A stretch of 64,000 nt of DNA, taken from Pseudomonas juntendi (GTDB lineage Bacteria; Pseudomonadota; Gammaproteobacteria; Pseudomonadales; Pseudomonadaceae). Location: the NCBI RefSeq assembly GCF_009932375.1, contig NZ_BLJG01000037.1:1-64000 (forward strand). The letters run 5' to 3'. How positions within the stretch are numbered: the stretch's first letter is position 1; each line of letters opens with the position of its first letter. Shown piece after piece: positions 53,290 to 61,033 of this stretch. Below the pieces are notes generated by a model. It worked only from the letters and a program-made list of their open reading frames with translations, ran no database searches and was not told the origin of the DNA. The position numbers were made by a program, and so were the translations under genes.

Positions 53290-54495
53290 TCAACGCCTTT
53301 GTTCACGCGGGATTGGCCACAGCCCGACCAGCAACAACAGCGTTGCCACGGCCAGGAATGGCAAGCGCGGGTCCACGGCATAGACCAAGGTCCCGGCCAG
53401 CGGGCCGATGACCGCGCCCATGCCCTGGGCTGCACCAATGGAGCCGGCCGTGGCGCCTTGCTCGCCGGCCTGCATGGCATTGGCGGCCAGGGCCGAAAAC
53501 GCCGGGAATACAAAACCCATGCCCGCCGCCGCCACAAAGTAGCAGGCCCATAGCCAAGGGGCGGTGGTCGCCAGCGCGCCGCTGGCAAAGCCCAGCGCCG
53601 AAACCGTGGCACCGACCCGGATCATCTTCAGCGGTGGCCACTGCAGCTGGCGTAGCAGGACCTGGGCCAGCATCAGCGCCACACCCACGGTGGTGAGGGC
53701 AATGCCGGCAGCCTGGGCGGCCTGGGCTGGCCCCAGGTGCAGGCGGTCAAGGGCGAAGAAGCCGACGGTGATCTGCGACACGGTCACACTCAGCATGGCG
53801 CTGAATGCCACCAGCAACGGCCGGCGCAGGCGGGGGTCGTTGAGCCTGACCGGGGTGGGTGCGTGGCTGTGTGCAAGCGCCTGTGGCTTCAGGGCCAACA
53901 GCAGCACCACGAAGGCACTGGCAGGGAGTAGCGACATGACCAGAAACGGCAGGCTCAGGCTATGCCGCGCCAACAGCGCTGCCAGGGCTGGGCCGACCAC
54001 CAGGCCCACGGCGTTGGCGGCCCCCAGCGAAGCCATGGCCCGTGCCCGCTGCTGCGGCCCGACATGGTCGGCGATCAGGGCGTTGCAGCCGACCGGAATG
54101 GCGGCATAGAAGGCACCGATGCAACCGCGTGCGACCATCAGGCCGATGAAGGCCATTGTTGCACCTGGCATCCAGCGCAGTGCACCTTCGACAAACAGGC
54201 ACAACAGCCAGTAGGCCAAGGTGAAACCCGCGCTACCCAGCAGCAATACGCGCCGGCGGCCAAGGCGGTCAGCTGCGCGGCCCCAAGGGCGGGCCAGCAA
54301 TACCCAGACCACGCCGGCCACGGTAATGGCGGCGCCGGCTTGCCAGGTGGCCATGCCCAACTGGCGGGCGATCGGGCCGATCAAGGCGACGAAGGCCATC
54401 ATCGACATCGTACAGGCCATGTTGGCCAGCAGCAGCGGGCGTAGATCGAGGGTGCTGGCTGGGCTGAGCGTTGCAGGATCCTTTGCGAGGGTCAT
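53290..54495 (-). CDS. MFS efflux transporter
   Basis: 401 residues, 12 membrane helices. Start taken at MTLAKDPATLSP; 13 further codons upstream are unlikely. Motif A-like RPWGRAADRLGRRRVLLLGS between helices 2 and 3, and motif C region GLVVGPALAALLARHS, place it in the drug:H+ antiporter-1 group. Proton-coupled export of an unknown compound. Confidence 0.88.
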   Translation of the reverse strand: MTLAKDPATLSPASTLDLRPLLLANMACTMSMMAFVALIGPIARQLGMATWQAGAAITVAGVVWVLLARPWGRAADRLGRRRVLLLGSAGFTLAYWLLCLFVEGALRWMPGATMAFIGLMVARGCIGAFYAAIPVGCNALIADHVGPQQRARAMASLGAANAVGLVVGPALAALLARHSLSLPFLVMSLLPASAFVVLLLALKPQALAHSHAPTPVRLNDPRLRRPLLVAFSAMLSVTVSQITVGFFALDRLHLGPAQAAQAAGIALTTVGVALMLAQVLLRQLQWPPLKMIRVGATVSALGFASGALATTAPWLWACYFVAAAGMGFVFPAFSALAANAMQAGEQGATAGSIGAAQGMGAVIGPLAGTLVYAVDPRLPFLAVATLLLLVGLWPIPREQRR

Positions 54496-54567
54496 GGGGT
54501 TTCCAGGGCAGTAGGGCCGGTGACAGCCGGTCATTGATGGAGGTCGACCGCCCTGTGCTGCCTCAGG

Positions 54568-55101
54568 TCATTGATTGCGGCGCAGGGGGCCAGGCCACAT
54601 GCTACGCAACACGCCGTCGCGGCGCACCCAGGCATGCATCAGCGCCGCACCGACATGCACCAATACGGTGGCGAACAGCAAGTAGCCCGCCCAACCATGG
54701 GCCTGGCGCAGCACGGCATACAGCTGCAGGTTGTGCGGCGCGATCGCGGGCAGGCCCAGCGGGCGCGGGTAGTCGCCGGCAGACAGCATGGCCCAGCCCA
54801 GCAGCGGCATCGCCAGCATCAGGCCATAAAGCGCCAGGTGCGATGCGCCGGCAGCCCAGCGCTGCACGGTTGGCAGGTCTGCAGGCAGCGGCGGGTGGGG
54901 TACGGCCAGGCGCACGCCAATACGCAGCACGACCAGCACCAGCAACGCCAGGCCGGTGGCCTTGTGCAGGCTGATCAGTACAGGGTGGCGCAACGACAGG
55001 TCGGCAACCATGGTCACGCCGATGAACAGCATGGCCAGGATCAGCACGGCCATCAACCAATGCAGCGCGCGGGCAAGGGGGTGGAAGGCTTCGGGCTTCA
55101 T
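54568..55101 (-). CDS. Cytochrome b561
   Basis: 177 residues, four membrane helices with heme-ligand histidines: HPLARALHWLMAVLIL, LISLHKATGLALLVLVVLRI, APHNLQLYAVLRQAHGWAGY and HVGAALMHAWVRRDG. It moves electrons from quinol to periplasmic acceptors. The start overlaps the catalase-like gene by four bases, which suggests it feeds electrons to that peroxidase. Under an ECF-type promoter. Confidence 0.92.
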   Translation of the reverse strand: MKPEAFHPLARALHWLMAVLILAMLFIGVTMVADLSLRHPVLISLHKATGLALLVLVVLRIGVRLAVPHPPLPADLPTVQRWAAGASHLALYGLMLAMPLLGWAMLSAGDYPRPLGLPAIAPHNLQLYAVLRQAHGWAGYLLFATVLVHVGAALMHAWVRRDGVLRSMWPGPLRRNQ

Positions 55102-56144
55102 GGGCGGGCTCCGGTGCCGAGCGATTCACGGCTGCGGCGGTTGAAAGATTCCGAATAGGCGGCGGAACGGGCGGCGAGGATCGGGTCGTTGGAGGCTTCG
55201 ATACCTTGCGGCAGGATCAGGGGGTCGAAGTTGATGTCGCGGCAGGCCCCTTGTTCGGGCCCATCGACCTGCTCCAGCACCAGGGTGCCGGCGTCTACGC
55301 TGCGCCGCTCGGCAGGCCAGGGCTGGGCCGGGTCATCCACCGCATCGCCCGGTTCCGCCAGCACCAGGCGCAGGGTCCAGCGCAACGGGCCTTGGGCCAG
55401 GCGCTGCTGCAAGTCGTGCTGGAGGAACAACTTGTCGTCGACCTGCCCAGGCAACGCGGCGAACGGCGTCTGTGGCTCCAGCTGCCAGCGTACCGGGTGG
55501 GCCGCGCCGGCTGCGTCGATCAGGCGGAAGGCGTTGATGCTGTGGTACTGCGTGCTGGCGAAGCTGTCACTGGGCTTGTAACTGGCCGCCCATTGACGAA
55601 ACGCTGCGCTTTCCGGGTGCGCGGCGAAGAACGCCTGCAGCTTGGCCGGGTCGGGTTTGCCGGTGGCATTGACCGGTGCGCTGGCCAGCACCTGCTCGTA
55701 GAACCCTTGGGGGTTGCTGACGGCAAGCACCGGCGGGTTGTTCATGCCGGTGCGCCAGACCTGGCCGTCATCGGTGCTCAACTCAATTGCCAGGCTGCGG
55801 ACCGGTATGCTGGTGTCCGGGGCGAACGGGTTGGCCCCGCCGATGGCGAAACGGCCAATGACCGGCACCCGTGGCTGGCTGAATGCGCGTGCCGTGGACA
55901 GGCTGGCTGCCTGGCCGCTGGGCTGGAAGTAACCACTGACGCACAGCCCCTTGGCGTGGTTCTTGCGGTAGCCGGGGTAGTGCCCGGCTTGGGCTTCGAA
56001 GGTGTCGATGATGCGTTGCGGGGTCAACTGCGGTTGGCCCAGCCAGCCAGCGGCATACGCGAAGCCGGCACCTGCGGCCAGCATCACGGCGCCGATGGCG
56101 GCCAGGCGCAGGGCCTTGGCCGGGCCGTGCAAAGGTGAGTTCAT
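55098..56144 (-). CDS. Periplasmic catalase-related peroxidase (SrpA-like)
   Basis: 348 residues with an N-terminal membrane anchor/signal (residues 12-33). A short catalase-like heme protein: GYRKNHAKGLCVSGYFQPSG with the distal histidine, the NNPPVLAVSNPQGFYE asparagine region, and the late SAAYSESFNRRSRESLG containing the likely heme-ligand tyrosine. Members act as peroxidases more than catalases. Coupled to cytochrome b561 and divergent from the ECF sigma gene. Confidence 0.9.
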   Translation of the reverse strand: MNSPLHGPAKALRLAAIGAVMLAAGAGFAYAAGWLGQPQLTPQRIIDTFEAQAGHYPGYRKNHAKGLCVSGYFQPSGQAASLSTARAFSQPRVPVIGRFAIGGANPFAPDTSIPVRSLAIELSTDDGQVWRTGMNNPPVLAVSNPQGFYEQVLASAPVNATGKPDPAKLQAFFAAHPESAAFRQWAASYKPSDSFASTQYHSINAFRLIDAAGAAHPVRWQLEPQTPFAALPGQVDDKLFLQHDLQQRLAQGPLRWTLRLVLAEPGDAVDDPAQPWPAERRSVDAGTLVLEQVDGPEQGACRDINFDPLILPQGIEASNDPILAARSAAYSESFNRRSRESLGTGARP

Positions 56145-56177
56145 GGTGTGCGTCCGGTTCAGTGAAGGTGCCAGTAC

Positions 56178-56203
56178 GACGGGGTAGCGCGCTATTTATT
56201 CCC
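56178..56203 (-). promoter_or_regulatory. ECF-type promoter driving catalase-cytochrome b561
   Basis: Read leftward: GGGAATA-N15-CGTC, 34 bases before the catalase-like start. Its -35 part is one arm of the palindrome TTTATTCCC-ACGG-GGGAATAAA, and the other arm serves the ECF gene. The identical spacing of the two promoters supports recognition by the same sigma factor. Confidence 0.65.
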
Positions 56204-56207
56204 ACGG

Positions 56208-56233
56208 GGGAATAAAATAGGCCTGCACGCGTC
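56208..56233 (+). promoter_or_regulatory. ECF-type promoter of the sigma/anti-sigma operon
   Basis: GGGAATA-N15-CGTC, 39 bases before the sigma ATG. Same elements and spacing as the promoter facing the other way, so the sigma factor probably drives its own operon. Confidence 0.65.
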
Positions 56234-56272
56234 TGCCCCTTACACTGACTGCCCCATAGGCCGGACCTGACC

Positions 56273-56794
56273 ATGCACGACCTGGACAACCAGCAGTGGC
56301 GCGAACTGCTCGCCCGCTTGCGCCGCTTTGCCGTATGGCTGACCCGTGAACCGGGCAGCGCCGACGACCTGGTGCAGGCTACCGTCGAGCGCGCGCTGAG
56401 CCGACGAGACCAGCAACGCGACGCGCAGGCGCTGCGTGCCTGGCTGTTCACCATCCTTTATCGCTTGTACCTGGACGGCAAACGCCGCGAGCGCCTGCAT
56501 GCGCGCTGGCTGTCCTGGTTCGGCCGTGCCGAGCGCGATGACGAACCCGTTGGTGACAACCTCGAAGCGATCATCCTGGCCCAGGCCGACTTGCAAGCGT
56601 TTTCCCGGCTGAGTGCCGAGCAGCGTGCCTTGCTGCTGCTGGTCAGCGTCGAGGGTCTGAGCTACAAGGAGGCCGCCCAGGCCTTGGGCATTCCTATCGG
56701 CACGGTAATGTCGCGCCTGTCGCGGGCGCGCAATGCCTTGCGTGAACTGACCGAAGGCTCACCCCAGCCACCGGCCTTGCGGAGATTGAAATGA
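56273..56794 (+). CDS. ECF sigma factor
   Basis: 173 residues. Region 2 (AVWLTREPGSADDLVQATVE, AWLFTILYRLYLDGKRRER) and region 4 (LSAEQRALLLLVSVEGLSYK, EAAQALGIPIGTVMSRLSRA). It overlaps the anti-sigma gene by four bases. Most likely it transcribes itself and the divergent catalase/cytochrome b561 pair, so an oxidative or envelope stress role is inferred. Confidence 0.95.
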   Translation: MHDLDNQQWRELLARLRRFAVWLTREPGSADDLVQATVERALSRRDQQRDAQALRAWLFTILYRLYLDGKRRERLHARWLSWFGRAERDDEPVGDNLEAIILAQADLQAFSRLSAEQRALLLLVSVEGLSYKEAAQALGIPIGTVMSRLSRARNALRELTEGSPQPPALRRLK

Positions 56795-57543
56795 CGCGCC
56801 TTATCCCCACCGAAGATGAACTGCACGCTTACGTCGACGAGCGCCTGGAGCCGGCGCGGCGCGCCGAGGTGCAGGCCTGGCTGGCGGCCAACCCGCAGGC
56901 GGCGGCACGTGTGGAAGGCTGGCGCGCCGATGCCCGGCGGCTGCGCACGGCGCTGGCCGGGCTTGGCGAGCCAGCCGGTGCCCCCGCGCTCGAGCTGGGC
57001 CAGCTGCGGCGGCAACTGCGCCAACGCCGGCAGCGGCGCTGGGCGGCGGCAGCGGCCATGGTGCTGGCCCTGGGTGTAGGGGGCTTGGGCGGCTGGCAGG
57101 CCCGCGATGCCACCCTGGCCAATGCCGAGCTGCCGATGGCCGATGCCGTGCAGGCGCACAAGTTGTTCGCCGCCAGCCAGGCGCTGGATATTCAGGCCAG
57201 CGACCCGGCCCAGTTGCGCGATTGGCTGGGCCGGCACTTCAACCGTGTCGGGCAGTTGCCAGACCTGGCGGGCTATGGCTTCAGGCCGGTGGGGGCGCGG
57301 TTGCTCAGCAACGAGCAGGGGCCCGCAGCCTTGCTGGTGTTCGAGGACGGCAAGGGCCAGCGTATCAGCCTGTTCATGCGTTCACCCAGCGAAGGCTTTC
57401 AGCGCATGCCGAACGGGCAACGGGTCGATGGCCAGTTGGAGGCGCGGTACTGGTCGCATGGGGCGTACAACTTTGCCTTGGTCAGCGCGGCGGACGATGT
57501 GCGTGGGGCGGGGGTAGGCGAGGTGCTGCGCCTGGGCTTGTAA
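56791..57543 (+). CDS. Membrane anti-sigma factor
   Basis: 250 residues: N-terminal cytoplasmic sigma-binding segment (IPTEDELHAYVDERLEPARR), one membrane helix at about 84-104 (WAAAAAMVLALGVGGLGGWQ), and a periplasmic domain of about 140 residues. No zinc-binding HxxxCxxC is present, so it is not a ZAS-type sensor. It releases the partner sigma on a periplasmic signal. Confidence 0.92.
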   Translation: MTRLIPTEDELHAYVDERLEPARRAEVQAWLAANPQAAARVEGWRADARRLRTALAGLGEPAGAPALELGQLRRQLRQRRQRRWAAAAAMVLALGVGGLGGWQARDATLANAELPMADAVQAHKLFAASQALDIQASDPAQLRDWLGRHFNRVGQLPDLAGYGFRPVGARLLSNEQGPAALLVFEDGKGQRISLFMRSPSEGFQRMPNGQRVDGQLEARYWSHGAYNFALVSAADDVRGAGVGEVLRLGL

Positions 57544-57612
57544 CCCAGGCTTTGCCGGCGCGGCCTTGTGTCGCGATCGAGCCGCCCCGGCAGGCATGTT
57601 GCGCTCACACGG

Positions 57613-58425
57613 TCAGCTCAACTCAAGCCAGATCGGTGCATGATCGGACGGCTTTTCCATCCCGCGCAGTTCATAATCCACGCCTGCTGCCTTGATCCGC
57701 GGCACCAGCGCGTGCGAGGCCATGATCAGGTCGATGCGCAGGCCGCGCTTGGGCTCGTCTTCAAAGCCGCGGCTGCGGTAATCGAACCAGCTGAAACGGT
57801 CGTTCACGTCCGGGTACAGGTGGCGGAAACTGTCTACCAGGCCCCAGCCTTTCAAGCGCTCCATCCATTCGCGCTCTTCCGGCAGGAAACTGCACTTGCC
57901 GGTCTTCAGCCAGCGCTTGGCATTGTCCGGGCCAATGCCGATGTCGCAGTCCTGCGGCGAGATGTTCATGTCGCCCATCACCAGCACTGGCTGGTCGTTG
58001 CGGAACTGGCTTTCCAGCAGTGCCTGCAGGTCGCTGTAGAAGCGCTGCTTGGCCGGAAACTTGGTGGGGTGGTCGCGGCTTTCGCCTTGGGGGAAGTAGC
58101 CGTTCATGATGGTGATCGGGTTGCCCTGGGCGTCGGCGAAGGTGCCCCAGATGAAGCGGCGCTGGGCGTCTTCTTCATCGCCGGCAAAGCCTTTGTGCAG
58201 GCTGAGCGGCGCCTGGCGCGAGAGCAGGGCGACGCCGTAGTGGCCCTTCTGCCCGTGGTAGTGCACGTGGTAACCCAGCGCCTGCACGTCGGCCAACGGG
58301 AACTGCTCGTCGCTGACCTTGGTTTCCTGCAGGCCGATCACGTCTGGTTGGTGCTTTTCGATCAGCGCTGCCAGCTGGTGCGGGCGGGCTCGCAGGCCGT
58401 TGATGTTGAAACAGACGATCTTCAT
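57613..58425 (-). CDS. xthA: Exonuclease III
   Basis: 270 residues. AP endonuclease/3'-5' exonuclease of base-excision repair. Catalytic motifs: [15 protein letters not shown] (metal glutamate), [13 protein letters not shown] (Asp-Asn), and the C-terminal [10 protein letters not shown] and [11 protein letters not shown] (Asp-His). Standard length. Convergent with the anti-sigma gene. Confidence 0.96.
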   Translation of the reverse strand: MKIVCFNINGLRARPHQLAALIEKHQPDVIGLQETKVSDEQFPLADVQALGYHVHYHGQKGHYGVALLSRQAPLSLHKGFAGDEEDAQRRFIWGTFADAQGNPITIMNGYFPQGESRDHPTKFPAKQRFYSDLQALLESQFRNDQPVLVMGDMNISPQDCDIGIGPDNAKRWLKTGKCSFLPEEREWMERLKGWGLVDSFRHLYPDVNDRFSWFDYRSRGFEDEPKRGLRIDLIMASHALVPRIKAAGVDYELRGMEKPSDHAPIWLELS

Positions 58426-58587
58426 GGAAAGACAATCCCGGTAAAAGGCGCGATGCTAGCGGACATCGCCGGCGATCACCAGCGTGGCGGGGCAGGAGGG
58501 CTGCTGCTAACGTGCTGTAAGGGTGGAACGAAGCGCGGAGCGCAACCTCCAAGGCTCTGAACGCCCATTCCAGGAGGTCTGCCCGCA

Positions 58588-59238
58588 ATGCCCGAAACCA
58601 CAGCCGCTCCGGCCCGTGTCTGCCTGCTCGATGATGGTTACAGCCGCGAGGTACGTTCCCTGCTGTACAACGCCTACCGGCACGAACCCACTTTTGCCTA
58701 TATCTTCGAAGCCCAGCGCCCAGGCTATGAACGGCGCCTGCGGGTGATGGTGCGTGAATGGGTACGCCAGCACTTCTACCTGCAACTGCCTGCGATCGGC
58801 TTGCTGGTGGACGATCGCCTGGTGGCCGTGGCCCTGATCGTGCCGCCGCTGCGCCGCTTGGGTGTGGCGGACAGTTGGGCCTGGCGCCTGCGCATGATGC
58901 TCGGCACCGGCCTGCGCTGCACGCGGCGCTACATGGACTACCAGGCCGCTTTGTCGACCTGCCTGCCCAGTGATCAGGTGCATGTGCTGCCACTGCTGGG
59001 GGTGCACCCGCAGTTTCAAGGCAAGCAGTACGGCGAACAATTGTTACAAGCTGTGCATGACTGGTGCGCCGACGACCCCGGCACCCAAGGCGTGGTGCTG
59101 GACACGGGCAATGAGCACTATCTGGCGTTTTACCAGCGCCAGGGTTACGAGGAAATTGGTGAGGTGGCCATAGGGCCGATCCGGGAACGGGTATTCTTTC
59201 ACCCAAACCCGGTGGCTTCGACATCCGCTTTAGCCTGA
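58588..59238 (+). CDS. GNAT-family N-acetyltransferase
   Basis: 216 residues. Acetyl-CoA site VLPLLGVHPQFQGKQYGEQL (motif A, residues about 131-150, with Q-x-x-G-K/x-G) and HYLAFYQRQGYEEIGE (motif B). The N-terminus (YNAYRHEPTFAYIFEAQRPG) is variable. The substrate is unknown. Single gene upstream of tamA. Confidence 0.88.
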   Translation: MPETTAAPARVCLLDDGYSREVRSLLYNAYRHEPTFAYIFEAQRPGYERRLRVMVREWVRQHFYLQLPAIGLLVDDRLVAVALIVPPLRRLGVADSWAWRLRMMLGTGLRCTRRYMDYQAALSTCLPSDQVHVLPLLGVHPQFQGKQYGEQLLQAVHDWCADDPGTQGVVLDTGNEHYLAFYQRQGYEEIGEVAIGPIRERVFFHPNPVASTSALA

Positions 59239-59290
59239 ACAGGCCGCAAGGCGGCTCCCTTGAGCGTTCGGGTCTGGTAGCATTCGCCGC

Positions 59291-61033
59291 ATGACGTATT
59301 CAGGAAGATTGACCTGGGGCTTGGTTATCTGGGCCGCCAGTTTTGCAGCATGGGGCCAGAGCGAGTTGCTGGTGCAGGTGAAACCGGCCAACAAGGCGCT
59401 CAAGGCCAATGTCGAAGGCTATATAGGCTCACTGGGTGACCGCGATGAAGAAGCACTGTTGCGCTTCAGTCGTGGTGCAGAGGAGCAGGCGCGCAAAGCC
59501 GCGCAGGCACTTGGCTACTATCAGGCGCAGATCGACAGCGAGGTCAAGCCTGCCAGCGATGCCGAGCACTCTGCGCAGTTGATCCTCAGCATCAACCCGG
59601 GCGAGCCGATTCGGCTGCGCAACGTCACGGTGCGCATCGAGGGCCCGGCCAGTGACATGAAGGCCTTTCGGGTACCCGACAGCCGGGCGCTGCGCCCGGG
59701 TGAACAGCTCAACCACGGTACCTACGAGGATGCCAAGCGCCTGATCCAGAACCAGGCGTCGCGTTACGGCTTCTTCAGCGGGCGCTTCAGCCGCCAGCGC
59801 CTGGCGGTGGACCCGCAGGCCGGGGTGGCCGATATCGAACTGGTCTACCAGAGTGGCCCGCGCTACCGCCTTGGCGCAGTCACCTTTGGCGGCGACACGC
59901 CGCTGGACGAAGACCTGCTGCAGCGCATGGTGCCGTTCAAGCCAGGTACCCCGTACGACTCGGAGCTGATCGCCGAACTGAACAACGACCTGCAGTCGAG
60001 CGGTTATTTCGAAGGGGTACGGGTGGATGCGGCGCCCACCGCCGCGGTGGGTGAAGAGATACCGGTGGACGTGCGCCTGGAAACCCGCAAACCCCGCACC
60101 ATGGGGCTGGGCCTGGGGTACTCCACCGATGTCGGGCCGCGCGGCAAGGCCAACTGGACCCGCCACTGGGTCAACCCCCAAGGTCACAGCTATGGCTGGG
60201 AAACCGAGCTGTCGGCGCCGCGGCAGAACGTCGGTTTGTGGTACGACATTCCCCTCGATCCGCCGTTGACCGACAAATTGCGCTTTGCCGGCGGCTATCA
60301 GAATGAAGAGCTTGCCGGTACCGACACCCTCAGCAAGCTGCTGACGGTGGGCCCCGAATGGCACAGCAAGCTGCCCAGCGGTTGGCAACGGGTCATCTCG
60401 CTGAAATACCAACGCGAAGAGTACCGCCTGGGCGACGACAGCGGATTGAGCAACCTGCTGATGCCCGGCGTTAGCTACTCGTTCCTGCGCAGTGACAACC
60501 GCATCGACCCGCACAATGGCTACCGCCTGCAATTCGATGTGCAGGTGGCCAAGGAAGGGCTGGTGTCGGACACCAACCTGCTGCACGGCAACGTGCTGCT
60601 CAAGGGCCTGACCACCCTGGGCCACAACCACCGCTTGCTTGGCCGCGTGCAGTTCGGCGGCAGCGCGACCAACGGTTTCAAGAACAATATCCCGCCGTCG
60701 CTGCGCTTCTTCGCCGGCGGCGACCAGAGCGTGCGCGGTTATGACTACCAGACCCTGTCGCCCGAAAACAGCGACGGTGACCGTATTGGCGGGCGTTACC
60801 TGGTGGCCGGCAGTGTCGAGTACCAGTACTCGCTGACCGAGAAGTGGCGGCTTGCCACATTCGTCGACCAAGGCAACTCGTTCAACGACCTGGAATTGCC
60901 CAGCCTGAAAACCGGGGTCGGTTTTGGTGTGCGCTGGGTGTCGCCAGTGGGGCCGCTGCGCCTGGACCTGGCCAAGGCGCTGGATGACGACGGTGGCATT
61001 CGCCTGCACTTTTCCATGGGGCCCGAGTTGTGA
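59291..61033 (+). CDS. tamA: TamA, outer-membrane Omp85 protein
   Basis: 580 residues, signal peptide of about 22 residues (LVIWAASFAAWGQ). Three POTRA domains (about 23-260, with VTVRIEGPASDM and LGAVTFGGDTPLDEDLLQRM), then a 16-strand barrel with the Omp85 motifs FFAGGDQSVRGYDYQTLSP and VGPLRLDLAKAL. It works with TamB in envelope homeostasis, autotransporter assembly and lipid transport. It overlaps tamB by four bases. Confidence 0.96.
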   Translation: MTYSGRLTWGLVIWAASFAAWGQSELLVQVKPANKALKANVEGYIGSLGDRDEEALLRFSRGAEEQARKAAQALGYYQAQIDSEVKPASDAEHSAQLILSINPGEPIRLRNVTVRIEGPASDMKAFRVPDSRALRPGEQLNHGTYEDAKRLIQNQASRYGFFSGRFSRQRLAVDPQAGVADIELVYQSGPRYRLGAVTFGGDTPLDEDLLQRMVPFKPGTPYDSELIAELNNDLQSSGYFEGVRVDAAPTAAVGEEIPVDVRLETRKPRTMGLGLGYSTDVGPRGKANWTRHWVNPQGHSYGWETELSAPRQNVGLWYDIPLDPPLTDKLRFAGGYQNEELAGTDTLSKLLTVGPEWHSKLPSGWQRVISLKYQREEYRLGDDSGLSNLLMPGVSYSFLRSDNRIDPHNGYRLQFDVQVAKEGLVSDTNLLHGNVLLKGLTTLGHNHRLLGRVQFGGSATNGFKNNIPPSLRFFAGGDQSVRGYDYQTLSPENSDGDRIGGRYLVAGSVEYQYSLTEKWRLATFVDQGNSFNDLELPSLKTGVGFGVRWVSPVGPLRLDLAKALDDDGGIRLHFSMGPEL

